64,000 bases of DNA from Thermaerobacter marianensis DSM 12885 (GCF_000184705.1 NC_014831.1:1984001-2048000), one strand, 5' to 3'; numbered from the stretch's first letter, positions 53,617 to 62,810 are shown. Notes: generated by a model from the letters alone, not told the origin. Made by a program: numbers and translations.

Positions 53617-53747
53617 GCCCCGGCGGGGGTTCAGGCGACACGGGTTCCTGCGCGCCGGGCCCCCGCCGGCGGACGGCTATGATAGGGTGGAACGGGTACG
53701 ACCCGTAGGGTGGAAGGGGTTCCCCCAGTCTCGGGAGGCGGAGACCC

Positions 53748-53993
53748 ATGTCCGACAAGGCGAAGGCCGTGATCGAGGCCCTGGGCGGGCCGGACAACAT
53801 TCGCGAGCTGGACAGCTGCATCACCCGCTTGCGCTTGGTGCTGGCCGACCCCAAGAAGGTCGACGAGGCGGCCCTCCGGCGCCAGGGCGCCGCCGGCGTG
53901 GTGAGGATGGGCGGCGGCGCGGTGCAGGTGGTCTTCGGCACCAGCGCCGAGCACCTGGAAGCCGAGATCAAGGAGCTGCTGGGCCGTGGATGA
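53748..53993 (+). CDS. PTS EIIB (glucose/GlcNAc family)
   Basis: 81 residues, a stand-alone EIIB domain. NIRELDSCITRLRLVL carries the phosphocysteine in the family's typical Asp-Ser-Cys-x-Thr-Arg-Leu-Arg, and GAAGVVRMGGGAVQVVFG closes the fold. It passes phosphate from EIIA to sugar at the EIIC. GGAGGCGGAGACCC precedes ATG 53748. Its stop overlaps the EIIA GTG. Confidence 0.92.
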   Translation: MSDKAKAVIEALGGPDNIRELDSCITRLRLVLADPKKVDEAALRRQGAAGVVRMGGGAVQVVFGTSAEHLEAEIKELLGRG

Positions 53994-54741
53994 GCGGCCG
54001 ATCACCGGGACCCGATCCGGTCCTGCCGGCACGGGTGGTGTGGTAGGCCCGCAGGCCCTGGCTGCGGCCGGCAAGGCTGGCCCGGACGGCGCGGACCGTG
54101 GTGCTGCGGCCGGCGTCCGTGGGGCCGGCTCGCCCGGCGGTGGAGGCCCGGACACCGCCCGGAACGGGCACGACACCGCCGGTGGCATGGGCCCCGGGAC
54201 CGCAACAGGCCGTGATCCCGCAGCGCCGGCGACCGGCGGGGGCGGGCGCGGCGTCGCCGTGCCCGCCCCCGTGACGGGCCGGGTCGTCCCGCTGGACCAG
54301 GTGCCGGATCCCGTATTTGCCGAGCGCATGGTGGGCGACGGCGCCGCCCTGCTGCCCGAGGCAGGCGAGGTGGTGGCGCCCCTGGCGGGGACCGTGACCG
54401 CCCTCTTTCCCACCGGTCACGCCGTGGGCCTGCGCACCGACGACGGCCTCGAGCTTCTGATCCACCTGGGCATCGACTCGGCCCATGCCGAGGGTGCCTT
54501 CGAGCCGCTGGTGCAGGTCGGCGACCGGGTGGCAGCGGGGCAGCGCCTGATCCGTACCGACCTGCAGCGCCTGGCGGCGGCGGCTCGCGCCCCGGTCTCG
54601 CCAGTGCTGGTCACCAACCTGGAGGAACTCGGCGGGCGGATCGAGGCCGTGGCCCAGGGCTTCGTGTGGGCGGGGCGGGACGTGTTGTTCCGGGTGGTCT
54701 GGCCGGCGGCGGGGGCCGAGGCGAACGGCAAGCCCCGATGA
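53986..54741 (+). CDS. PTS EIIA (Crr-type) with long N-terminal tail
   Basis: 251 residues. The first 85 are Gly/Ala/Pro-rich and probably disordered. The EIIA-glucose domain follows: VPAPVTGRVVPLDQVPDPVF, the VAPLAGTVTALFPTGHAVG motif with the first His, and the phosphorylated His in LELLIHLGIDS. The tail length is unusual; ordinary EIIA proteins are about 160 residues. GTG 53986 overlaps the EIIB stop. Receives phosphate from HPr. Confidence 0.9.
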   Translation: MDERPITGTRSGPAGTGGVVGPQALAAAGKAGPDGADRGAAAGVRGAGSPGGGGPDTARNGHDTAGGMGPGTATGRDPAAPATGGGGRGVAVPAPVTGRVVPLDQVPDPVFAERMVGDGAALLPEAGEVVAPLAGTVTALFPTGHAVGLRTDDGLELLIHLGIDSAHAEGAFEPLVQVGDRVAAGQRLIRTDLQRLAAAARAPVSPVLVTNLEELGGRIEAVAQGFVWAGRDVLFRVVWPAAGAEANGKPR

Positions 54742-54771
54742 AGACCGGGACGGCCAAGGAGGTGCTGGACC

Positions 54772-55929
54772 GTGGCCGATGGGATTTCTTCTCCAGGCCC
54801 CTCTACCGCGGCCGCGGGACCGGGTGCCGGCCTTCCCACCCCGGGCCCGCGCCTGCTGGAGCTGCCCCCCGCCCGGCTGGTAGGTCTGCGGGGCACGGCC
54901 CTGCGGCAAGCCATCGCCGCCAGCGAGGGCCGGGTCCTGGCGGCGGAGGTGGTGGCCGTGGCGCCACCCCTGGTGGACGGCGTGACCAACGGCGAACTGG
55001 CCGCCGCCTTTGGCGCCGACCTGTTGCTGGTCAACGTCTACGACGTGCTGGCCCCGCGGATCGCGGGCCTGCCCGGCTGGGACGAACCCGGCGCCGGGGC
55101 GCCCGCGTGGGCCGCTCCGGCCCCTCCGCCGGCCGCTTCCCCCGCCGCCCCACCGGGCGCTCTCCCGGCCCCAGGCGCGTCTGCGGGTGCGACGGGCTCC
55201 GCTGCGGTTCCACCAGGATCGGCGGGCAGCGGCGAGGCGCCGGCGGGCAGCGTCGCGCCACCGGCACCACGGGCTTCCCACCCCGGCCCCCTGGCCGCCC
55301 TGGCCCGCCTGACGGGGCGGGTGGTGGGCATCAACCTGGAGCCCAGCGAGCGGGTTCCTTCGGGGCGGCGCGCCACCCCCGAGAACGCCCTGCGGGCGGT
55401 GGAGCAGGGCGCCCAGTGGATCCTGCTGACGGGCAACCCCCACACCGGCGTCACGGCCGAGGGAATCCAGCGGGCCGCCGAGGCGATCCGCCGGGTCCTG
55501 GCCCCGGACCGGCTGCTGCTGGCGGCGGGGCGCATGCACGGCGCCGGCGCCTGGTACGGGGAGGAACCCTTCCTGGACGAGACGGCCGTACGGGCCCTGG
55601 TGACGGCTGGCGTGGACGTGGTGGCCCTCCCCGCCCCCGCCACCGTGCCGGGGGTCACCGTGGAACAGGCCCGCCGCTGGGTGGAGGCCGTCCACGCCGC
55701 CGGCGCCCTGGCGATGAGCACCATCGGCACTTCCCAGGAAGGCGCCGACGAAGGCACCTTGCGGCAGATCGCCCTGATGAGCAAGGCGTGCGGGTTCGAC
55801 CTGCACCACCTGGGCGACGCCGGGTACCACGGCGTGGCCTTGCCCGAGAACATCCTGGCCTACGGCATCGCCATCCGGGGTCGCCGTCACACCTACCGGC
55901 GCATGGCGCTGTCCGCCTGGCGCGAGTGA
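54772..55929 (+). CDS. TIM-barrel protein of PTS operons (PEP phosphonomutase-like annotation)
   Basis: 385 residues. It begins LELPPARLVGLRGTALRQAI, contains the strand GADLLLVNVYDVLAP, and after an interruption resumes with VVGINLEPSERVPSGRRATP, ILLTGNPHTGVTAEGI, LAAGRMHGAGAWYGEEPFLD, LPAPATVPGVTVEQ, MSTIGTSQEGADEGTL and HHLGDAGYHGVALPEN. This conserved set belongs to a family often labelled PEP phosphonomutase-like or DUF7916, seen with PTS genes. A 70-residue Pro/Ala insert (about 102-173) splits the barrel. AAGGAGGTGCTGGACC precedes GTG 54772. Last gene of the PTS operon; reaction unknown. Confidence 0.75.
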   Translation: MADGISSPGPSTAAAGPGAGLPTPGPRLLELPPARLVGLRGTALRQAIAASEGRVLAAEVVAVAPPLVDGVTNGELAAAFGADLLLVNVYDVLAPRIAGLPGWDEPGAGAPAWAAPAPPPAASPAAPPGALPAPGASAGATGSAAVPPGSAGSGEAPAGSVAPPAPRASHPGPLAALARLTGRVVGINLEPSERVPSGRRATPENALRAVEQGAQWILLTGNPHTGVTAEGIQRAAEAIRRVLAPDRLLLAAGRMHGAGAWYGEEPFLDETAVRALVTAGVDVVALPAPATVPGVTVEQARRWVEAVHAAGALAMSTIGTSQEGADEGTLRQIALMSKACGFDLHHLGDAGYHGVALPENILAYGIAIRGRRHTYRRMALSAWRE

Positions 55930-56408
55930 GCATCCGCGGCTCGCTCCCCACCCGGCGCTCGACGCGAGCCTTCGATTCCTGGCAGCACCGGGGCGGGAGG
56001 GGCGTCGGGAATCCGGCCGGACCACCGGCCGGACTACCGGTCCGGCGGACATGTGGCAGGCAACCGGTGGTGACGGAGGCCACGTCGGGGGTGCGAAGGG
56101 GGGTGCAAAGGCCGGACGGGCCGGCGGGATCAGGGGGCCGGACGGGCCGCACCCCGCCGCGGTACCGCGGATGCGAGCAGGCGGGGCGCCATGCGGCGCC
56201 CCGCCTGTCGTCATACCGGCTTGGGCTTCCGATACCTGACGGCCAGGTGAGCCGACCAGCCGTGCCGGCCAGGCCGGTCGGCCCTGTACGCTCTCCGGTT
56301 CCTCCGTCTGGATTGGGTAACGGGCTCATGCCAGGCCCACCCCACCAGGAGATGTCAGGGCCGGGCAGGCCCCGCGACCCCACCGGCGCAGGCCCCCGGG
56401 CCCCGGCC
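55930..56408. other. Convergent intergenic region with strong hairpin
   Basis: 479 bases between the PTS operon and the M36 gene, no gene seen. The perfect hairpin at 56178-56207 and repeated CCGGCCGGAC/ACCGGTCCGG dyads around 56010-56045 are the only structured parts. Confidence 0.45.
56178..56207. terminator. Bidirectional hairpin between PTS operon and M36 gene
   Basis: CAGGCGGGGCGCC and GGCGCCCCGCCTG form a perfect 13-base stem with the 4-base loop ATGC. No T run; position between convergent genes supports a terminator role. Confidence 0.55.
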
Positions 56409-59400
56409 CTACTGGGACGGCTCCGCCGTCAGCCGCAGCGGGACGTTGGCGCCGAGCCACAGATCGGCCACCACGTAGCGGGTGCCGCTGGGGATCACCG
56501 CCGACTCGTCCGCGGCGGCCGTTGCCTTGTTGCCCAGCATCTGGCAGCTGGCCCCATAGAAGTAGAGGTCGAAGTCGTAGGTCCCCGTGCCCGGCCCCGC
56601 CGCCGTGATGCGGTGGGTCCCGTCACCGAAGGACTCGGGCAGTTCCATCACCCAGCCGTCGAGCCCCTCGGTGGACGGGTTCGGGTTGCAAGTGGCCACG
56701 AACTCGTTCTGGGTCACGCCGCCGGCCGTATCCGAGGTGGGGTTGCCCACCCGGACCATCCCTTCCTCCACGATGGGATCTTCCATGGGCAGCGGGGCCG
56801 GTTCGACCGCCGTCGCCCGGTCTCCACCGAAGACCTGGATCTCGGCCACCTGGGCGTAACCCAGGCTGTTGTCCTGGGCGCTGTCGGCGAAGAACCGGAT
56901 GTAGGCCGCCTGGACCGGCTTGTTCAGGTTCCAGAGCTTGTAGTGCAGGGCGGGCGCCACCGGCCGCGGCTTCTCCGTGGGGAAACTGCCCTGCAGGACC
57001 GTCTTCCATGCCACCCCATCCGTCGACACCTGCAGGGTGAAGTCCTTCAGTGCCGCGACCCGCGACTTGGCGATGTCCTTGAAGGCGCTGACCTGCACCG
57101 CCGTGATGGGCACGGGCCGGTCACCGGCCAGGTCGACCACGATCCACTCGCCGTCATAGCCCTGGTCGTTGACGGCCGTGGCCCACACGGTAGCCTCCGT
57201 GTCGTCCAGGGCGTTCTTGACCGGCAGGGTCGCGTCTTCACCCAGGCGGCTGACCTGGACCACCCTGGCGCCGTTCGCCAGGGACGCGTAGTTGGGTTGT
57301 AGGCTGAAGCGCAGGGACGTGGTCTTGCCCGCGGTCACCTTGATGCCCCGGAAGGTGCGAGCGCCGAACCCGCGGGCCTGGATGGTCACGGTGTAGGTGC
57401 CGTCCACCATATCCAGGGCAAAGCCGCCCCTGGCCCCCGTCACCGCCGCCGGGCTCACCCGGGCCTCGTACTCGCCGACGATCACCCGTGCGCCGGGGAT
57501 GGGCTTGCCCGTGGTGGCGTTGACCACGGTGCCCACCAGCCGGCCGTTACGGGCCCGGGCCAGGAGGTCGAAGGCCGGCCGCGGGTCGGTGTCGTCCCCC
57601 GTCTGGCTGACGGCACCCGCTCCCAAGCCCCGCCGGGCGAAGGCGGTCCACAGCAGGTCGAAGTGGTCGCCGTGGTAGCGGTCTACGTCCGCCGTCAGGA
57701 TGGCATCCCGCATGTCGATCATGCTGGGATCGGGCGGCGAGATGGGCATGGCGTCGGTGACCAACTGTTCGGCGATCTGGGTCCCCTTCGCCTTGCCGTA
57801 CCGATCCACCAGCGCCTTCCACACGTCCCACAGGATGGCCGCCCAGATCTCGCCGTCGGCGTGGACCTCGGGCCCGCTGATGTCGTACCCGATGTCGCCG
57901 AAGCCCAGGGGGCTCTGGTCCAGGGCGTAGTTGCGGATGCCCGTCTTGCTGTTGCCGGTCACATACTGGCCCACGATGGGCCGATCCTGCAGCCCGCGGG
58001 CGATCAGGTACGACATGCCGTACCAGTCGCCCCAGGCCTCGCCCATGGATCCGGCCTGGTGGCTGTTCAAGGCTTCGCCACCCGCCACCAGGCGGTTGGA
58101 CAGGGCGTGGGTGTACTCGTGGTAGATCACGCCGGCGTCGAAGTCCCCGTCGGCGCACTGGCCCTCAAAGGCGCCTGGGATCGGTTCCCAGAGGAACATG
58201 CCGCTCCAGGACGGCAGGCCGTCGGGCAGCGTCAGCATGTAGGCGTTATCCCGGCCGGTGTAGAGCGGCTCGCCGCCGGTCAGGGCGCCGGCCTGGGCCA
58301 GCCCCAGGATGAGGTCGCCACCCAGGCCGCCCTTGCCGAAGTTGTCCAGCTGGAGGTTGCCGGCCGGCTCCGTCCACCCCAGCTTGTAGAGGTGGTCGTG
58401 GAAGAGGTTATGGTGATAGAACAGGTTGGTCACCGCCGCCTCCACGTCTTCCGCGTAGGAGGGCGGCGTCGCCTGGCACTGGGTCCGCCCCCACTGGTCG
58501 GTGAAGGCATAGTTGAAGTGGGACAGCAGGTTGACGGGACGAACCACCCCCGGCCCCTCCGGCACCAGGAAGTTGCTCCAGTTGGCGTACGTGTCGGCGT
58601 TGTTTCCGAAGGTGGTGGGGCCGTTCACCCCGGCCAACACCCCCACCCAGCCCTTGGGCGAGGCTTCGGGGTCGCCGGCGAAGGACTTGACCACCTGGGT
58701 GCCGCCCGAGGGGGCGCCCGGGTAGTTCTCGAACACCAGCCCCTCGGGCCCGCTGAAGTTCACCAGCGGCCGCCGATAGAGGATCTCGCCGCTGGTGGCA
58801 TCCACCAGCACCTCATAACCTTCCGTCAGTTTGGGGATGAACAGGATCCGCCAGACGGGCCGCAGCTCCGTTCCCATGGGAAACAGTGCCTTGCGGGCAT
58901 ACTGGACGGTGGCGAAAGGCCCTTGTGCCAGCGTGGTCCAGCCCGCCCGGGTACCGGTCACCTCGGGCGTGTACGACAGGTTGGGCGTCAGGGCCGCGGC
59001 CACCCGCCCCACGGCGTCCGTGACGCTGAGCTCGAACCCTCCCCTGACGGGCGCCGCCGGCTGGGCACTGGCCGCCACCGAGAGGATGCGCCCCTCCCGG
59101 TTGACGGCGACGATAACGCGGCCGCCTGCCGCCGTCTCGATCCCGTCGAAGGTCTGCTGGAAGGTCACGGGATGCAACCCGGTGCCGGGCAGGGCGTAAT
59201 CCCGCACTACCTTCAGCCCGTCGATGATCTCGTCGGTCCACCCGAACAAGTCCTTGTGGTCCCGCAGCCACTTCCGGGCGATATCCACTGCCTTACCCTC
59301 GGTGGGCCCCGTCAGGTAACCCTGGCTGCGGGTGATCATGGACGGCGTCTTGTAGAAGGCATCCCAACGGATCCGCAGGCCGCTGCCCACCTCGCGGGCC

Positions 59401-59618
59401 AGGTTCTCCGCGGCCTCGCGGGCCAGGGGCGGAAGGTCCAGGGAGTCCAGGTCCTCGCGGGCGTCCAGGGATGGCGCCAAGACTGCAGCCGGTTCATCCG
59501 CGGTTGCCCGGGCAGCAAGCCCTTGAAAGGCCTGGGCGGGCGCCGTGAGGAACGAGAGAGCGATGAGAGCAGCCGCGGCCAGGCAGGCCATGGCAGTATG
59601 CCGTCGCCGCTTTGGCAT
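56409..59618 (-). CDS. Secreted M36 (fungalysin-type) metalloprotease
   Basis: 1069 residues. A signal peptide (residues 1-30, ending Ala-Gln-Ala) is followed by an FTP-type propeptide region, then the catalytic domain with VIYHEYTHALSNRL (zinc His pair and Glu, about 499-503) and GSMGEAWGDWYGM supplying the third ligand about 26 residues later. After the protease come a carboxypeptidase-regulatory-like beta sandwich (GTVVNATTGKPIPGARVIV), an F5/8-type discoidin domain (NALDDTEATVWA to YAQVAEIQVFGG) and a C-terminal beta domain. Multi-domain secreted enzyme for extracellular protein breakdown. GGAGGAGGGGCATC precedes ATG 59618. A 32-base tandem repeat lies upstream. Confidence 0.9.
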   Translation of the reverse strand: MPKRRRHTAMACLAAAALIALSFLTAPAQAFQGLAARATADEPAAVLAPSLDAREDLDSLDLPPLAREAAENLAREVGSGLRIRWDAFYKTPSMITRSQGYLTGPTEGKAVDIARKWLRDHKDLFGWTDEIIDGLKVVRDYALPGTGLHPVTFQQTFDGIETAAGGRVIVAVNREGRILSVAASAQPAAPVRGGFELSVTDAVGRVAAALTPNLSYTPEVTGTRAGWTTLAQGPFATVQYARKALFPMGTELRPVWRILFIPKLTEGYEVLVDATSGEILYRRPLVNFSGPEGLVFENYPGAPSGGTQVVKSFAGDPEASPKGWVGVLAGVNGPTTFGNNADTYANWSNFLVPEGPGVVRPVNLLSHFNYAFTDQWGRTQCQATPPSYAEDVEAAVTNLFYHHNLFHDHLYKLGWTEPAGNLQLDNFGKGGLGGDLILGLAQAGALTGGEPLYTGRDNAYMLTLPDGLPSWSGMFLWEPIPGAFEGQCADGDFDAGVIYHEYTHALSNRLVAGGEALNSHQAGSMGEAWGDWYGMSYLIARGLQDRPIVGQYVTGNSKTGIRNYALDQSPLGFGDIGYDISGPEVHADGEIWAAILWDVWKALVDRYGKAKGTQIAEQLVTDAMPISPPDPSMIDMRDAILTADVDRYHGDHFDLLWTAFARRGLGAGAVSQTGDDTDPRPAFDLLARARNGRLVGTVVNATTGKPIPGARVIVGEYEARVSPAAVTGARGGFALDMVDGTYTVTIQARGFGARTFRGIKVTAGKTTSLRFSLQPNYASLANGARVVQVSRLGEDATLPVKNALDDTEATVWATAVNDQGYDGEWIVVDLAGDRPVPITAVQVSAFKDIAKSRVAALKDFTLQVSTDGVAWKTVLQGSFPTEKPRPVAPALHYKLWNLNKPVQAAYIRFFADSAQDNSLGYAQVAEIQVFGGDRATAVEPAPLPMEDPIVEEGMVRVGNPTSDTAGGVTQNEFVATCNPNPSTEGLDGWVMELPESFGDGTHRITAAGPGTGTYDFDLYFYGASCQMLGNKATAAADESAVIPSGTRYVVADLWLGANVPLRLTAEPSQ

Positions 59619-59660
59619 GATGCCCCTCCTCCCCCGCCCAGGCCGGCCCAGGCGGGTGGC

Positions 59661-59729
59661 GATTCTTGATATCCCCTGGGTGTCCTCTTGGGGATTCTTG
59701 ACATCCCCTGGGGATCCTCTTAGGGATTC
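59661..59729 (-). repeat. 32-base tandem repeat upstream of M36 gene
   Basis: GATTCTTGATATCCCCTGGG begins the first copy (59661-59692) and GATTCTTGACATCCCCTGGG the second (59693-59724); a third copy starts with GATTC. Each copy holds a near or perfect ATCCCC-A/T-GGGGAT dyad on the minus strand. Position 43-107 bases before the start codon suggests a regulator-binding array. Confidence 0.7.
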
Positions 59730-59941
59730 GTCGGGCGGATGCGCATTCTGCACCGGTTCACGCGAGCCATGGGTGGGGACAGCAGAGGGAGCGGCTGAAG
59801 TGCTGGAAACGACGGCGGAGGTCACGGTCACAGGAAGGGGAAGGGGCGTTCCGGAGGGCGGCCGCAACGCGGACGGCAGGGCGTGCTGCAAAGATTGCAG
59901 CTTGAGGCCGGCCGACCGGGATGCCAACGAGGCCACAGGGG

Positions 59942-60535
59942 CTACCGGGTGACAAGCGGCAGGTCCGCCGGACCCGACTCCAGCAGGAAGCCCAGGCGGC
60001 GCAGCGCCTCCGCCACCCGCTGGCGGGCCGCGGGATCGTCCGATTCCAGGGTGTGCAGATGCGGCCCGCCGGACAGGGTGAGCAGGGGGCCGGCGCCGGT
60101 CGACTGCATGCGCTGGCAGAACCGGTCGACATCGTAGCGGGACCGGATGTCCAGCAGGCCACGCAGTTCGCCGTAGACGGGGTGTTCCACGATCACGTCC
60201 CGTACCGTCGCCCCCTGGTCGACCATGGCGTAGAGCTCCCGCCGGATGGTGTCGAGGTCCGGGCCGTGACGCACCGCCACCTGCCATACGTGCCGGGCCT
60301 GGGGCCGGTTCAAGACGTACCCGGAGGGGGTGGCGGTGATGGGCGCCCCCTCGGCTCGCAGCAGGGCGATGTCGTGGACGATCACGGCCCGGGTCACGCC
60401 GAAGCGCGCCGCCAGCCGGTGACCGGGCACAGGGCCACCGGCCTCCGCCAGCACCTGGAGGATGGCCCGCCTCCGCGCGGCGGCGTCCGCCACCCCGCCG
60501 GGGATCCCTTTGCGTGGGCCGGTTGCGGCCGCCAT
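59942..60535 (-). CDS. niaR: Niacin-responsive repressor NiaR
   Basis: 197 residues. N-terminal HTH_11 domain (RRAILQVLAEAGGPVPGHRLAARFGVTRAVIVHDI, in parts), then the 3H domain with three conserved His: IVEHPVYGELRG, and GGPHLHTLE with a pair. This is the YrxA/NiaR architecture; it represses niacin uptake and NAD synthesis genes when nicotinic acid is bound. AGGGGGTGGGGCGC precedes ATG 60535. Divergent from niaX with a shared operator between. Confidence 0.92.
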   Translation of the reverse strand: MAAATGPRKGIPGGVADAAARRRAILQVLAEAGGPVPGHRLAARFGVTRAVIVHDIALLRAEGAPITATPSGYVLNRPQARHVWQVAVRHGPDLDTIRRELYAMVDQGATVRDVIVEHPVYGELRGLLDIRSRYDVDRFCQRMQSTGAGPLLTLSGGPHLHTLESDDPAARQRVAEALRRLGFLLESGPADLPLVTR

Positions 60536-60670
60536 GCGCCCCACCCCCTTTGCCTTGGGTCTTTTGTGGTACTCGTCCCTGGCCTTCGGCTTGTCTTCTT
60601 GGACCCAGGCAGCGTCCTGCCTCCGGCGGTGCGCCGTATGCCTTCGGCACAAGGACCCGACCTCTTCCAT

Positions 60671-60706
60671 CTGTATATACTGCTGTGTATATAGGTGTAT
60701 AGACAG
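60671..60706. promoter_or_regulatory. NiaR operator candidate in niaR-niaX promoter region
   Basis: An AT-rich island with CTGTATATAC (60671-60680) and GTATAGACAG (60697-60706) as inverted arms (9 of 10 bases), and an inner TGTGTATATA. It lies between the divergent niaR and niaX genes where a shared NiaR site is expected. Confidence 0.6.
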
Positions 60707-60803
60707 TTCGTGCCGTGGTGGCTTCCGCGCCCGCGATCCCGCGGGGGCCCCGCCCAGGTCGCCGTGCCCCACGGCAACCCGCGTCAGCAGGAGGGACGCC
60801 GTC

Positions 60804-61349
60804 ATGCCCTGGCAACCGGCCCGCCGGGTGGTGCTGGGCGGCCTGCTCACGGCCCTCGCCCTCATGATTCCGATCTTCTTCCGGGGCACCCTGCAGTTGA
60901 CCATCGGTCCCTACTATACCGCGACCTTGGCCTCCCACGTGCCGCCCATGCTGGCCATGTGGCTGGGCCCTGCGGTGGCGGTCATGGTGGGCCTGGGCGC
61001 GACGGCCGGGTTCTTCCTGACCCTGGGGCCGGTGGTGGCCGCCCGGGCCTTCGTGCACGTGCCCTTCGCCGCCCTGGGTGCGGTTCTGCTGCGCCGGGGG
61101 TGGGCACCCTGGGCCGCCCTGCTGGCGGTCCTGCCTGTCCACGCCCTGGGCGAGGCGATGGTGGTGTGGGTGGCGTCGGGCACCGCCTTCCCGGCCTGGA
61201 TCACGGGCCTGGGCACCGCCGTGCACCACCTCATCGACGGCGCGCTCACCCTGGCCGTCCTCCGGCTGCTGGGGCGCGCGGGCATTTGGCTGGATGGGGG
61301 CGAAGGGGGGCCGGTCTCCATCCCCCAGGATGGCGGCGGGTACCGGTAG
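60804..61349 (+). CDS. niaX: Niacin ECF transporter S component NiaX
   Basis: 181 residues with about five to six membrane helices. GGLLTALALMIPIFFRGTLQ, then IGPYYTATLASHVPPMLAMW, is the typical NiaX N-terminal pattern, followed by GLGATAGFFLTLGPVVAARAFVH. It binds nicotinic acid and uses the shared ECF energising module. AGGAGGGACGCCGTC precedes ATG 60804. Paired with divergent niaR, which strongly supports the substrate. Confidence 0.88.
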   Translation: MPWQPARRVVLGGLLTALALMIPIFFRGTLQLTIGPYYTATLASHVPPMLAMWLGPAVAVMVGLGATAGFFLTLGPVVAARAFVHVPFAALGAVLLRRGWAPWAALLAVLPVHALGEAMVVWVASGTAFPAWITGLGTAVHHLIDGALTLAVLRLLGRAGIWLDGGEGGPVSIPQDGGGYR

Positions 61350-61406
61350 CCGGTACCCGCCGCGGCTCCTTGTCCGGGACCGCGCGGGGACCGCCGCCCG
61401 GCTTTT

Positions 61407-62810
61407 TCAGCCGGCGTGGTAGCGGCGGGCGCCGGCGTATTTCTCCGCGTAGGGCGGCCGGTCCAGGGGGATCTCCTCGACCACCCGCTCCGAACTGGGG
61501 GCGTGGATCATGCGCCCGCCGCCCGCGTACATGCCCACATGGTGAACGGCCCCCTTGCCGCCGTCGTGGGCGAAGAAGACCAGGTCCCCCGGCTGCAGCT
61601 GTTCCCGCTCGACGGGCACGCCGTGGCCGTGGTCCCGCTGGGGCGCCGCATCCCGCGGAATCAGGATGCCGTGGAACCGGTGGACCAGGTACATGAACCC
61701 GGAGCAGTCGACCCCGAAGCCCGACGTGCCGCCCCAGAGGTAGGGCAGGCCCAGGAACGTCCGGGCCGTGGCCAGAAGGGACGAACCGGCCGGGAGGGAG
61801 CCGGCCGGCGCCGAACCGCCCGGGGCGGCATGGGCCGCGGCCGAACCGGTCGCATCCGGCTCCGCTTGAGGCCTGCGGCCTTCCCCCATCCCCCCTGCGG
61901 CTTCCGGCCCGTCGATCCGCACGTCGGCGCGGCGGATCCAGGCCACCGTGACGCCGTGGCCATCCCCTGGCTGGGAACGGTGAACAACCGGAGGGATGTC
62001 CGGCTGCACCGGCCAGGTGAGCCGTTCCGGGGCCGGTACCGCCACCGCGATCCAGCCACCGGTCGCCTCGGCTGCACCGCCGGCGGCACCGGCATCACCC
62101 GAGGGACGGAAGGCGCCGCCGCCCGGTTGGAGATCCTCCTCTGCGGCCGGCCCATCGAGAACGGGCAGGCAGGTCCCGAAGCTGATCTCCATCCAGCGGG
62201 CCTGGGCGTGGGGCCGGTGATGCAGCCAGGCCGTCAGCGAGGCGACGGTGACGGTCGGCGTCGTGGCAAGGGGCGGGGTCAAGGCCGCTGCCGGTGCGGT
62301 AGCGCCCGCCAGGGTCCCGGAAGCGGCCGGTGCCCCGCCGCCCGCCGGTGGCGCGGCACCGGCCGGGGTCCCGGCGCCGGCCGGAATCGCCGCGGCACCC
62401 GGCGCCGTCCCCGCCCTCCCGGCGGATCCCAGCACCGCCGCCCAACCCGGGTCGGCCGTCAGCTGCCAGCTGGGGATCCAGCCCGGGTAACCCCCGGGCG
62501 CCCCGGGCTCCGCCTGTTCGGGCACGGCCACCCGTGCCCAGCCGTCCCGTTCCTCCAGCACCGTGACCGGCTGTCCCAGCAGCACCTGGGTTTCGATGCG
62601 GCCCACCAGGTCTTTCTTGGCCTCGACGTCCAGGACCGCCAACCACTGCCGCAGGCCGGCGGGGGCCGCCAGGGCCGGAAGGTCGATGGCCCGCGGCCGG
62701 TCGGGTGCCCGCCACACGGTGGCGACGGCGACGGCCACCCAGCGGGTGACGCCGGCCGGGACGGGCGCCTCCGGGGCCGGGGACGGCGAGGGGGACGGAA
62801 CCGGTGCCAT
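61407..62810 (-). CDS. NlpC/P60 endopeptidase with SH3 domains
   Basis: 467 residues. N-terminal SH3-like segments (VAVATVWRAPDRPRA; GRIETQVLLGQPVTVLEERDGWARV), a long Ala/Gly/Pro linker, another SH3-like region, then the NlpC/P60 domain: YLWGGTSGFGVDCSGFMYLV with the catalytic Cys, and HHVGMYAGGGRMIHA with the catalytic His. No signal peptide is seen, so it is probably a cytosolic muropeptidase of the YkfC type. The linker before the catalytic domain carries an exact 13-base copy of the dispersed motif (61779-61791), coding Ala-Gly-Ser-Ser. AAGGAGGCGTCACCC precedes ATG 62810. Downstream of the peptide ABC ATPase. Confidence 0.88.
   Translation of the reverse strand: MAPVPSPSPSPAPEAPVPAGVTRWVAVAVATVWRAPDRPRAIDLPALAAPAGLRQWLAVLDVEAKKDLVGRIETQVLLGQPVTVLEERDGWARVAVPEQAEPGAPGGYPGWIPSWQLTADPGWAAVLGSAGRAGTAPGAAAIPAGAGTPAGAAPPAGGGAPAASGTLAGATAPAAALTPPLATTPTVTVASLTAWLHHRPHAQARWMEISFGTCLPVLDGPAAEEDLQPGGGAFRPSGDAGAAGGAAEATGGWIAVAVPAPERLTWPVQPDIPPVVHRSQPGDGHGVTVAWIRRADVRIDGPEAAGGMGEGRRPQAEPDATGSAAAHAAPGGSAPAGSLPAGSSLLATARTFLGLPYLWGGTSGFGVDCSGFMYLVHRFHGILIPRDAAPQRDHGHGVPVEREQLQPGDLVFFAHDGGKGAVHHVGMYAGGGRMIHAPSSERVVEEIPLDRPPYAEKYAGARRYHAG

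Noticed and set aside
59619-61229. Upstream extension of the M36 frame over the niaR region
   Set aside because: The extension reads as noise; the signal peptide and ribosome site at ATG 59618 define the real start, and niaR and niaX occupy this DNA.
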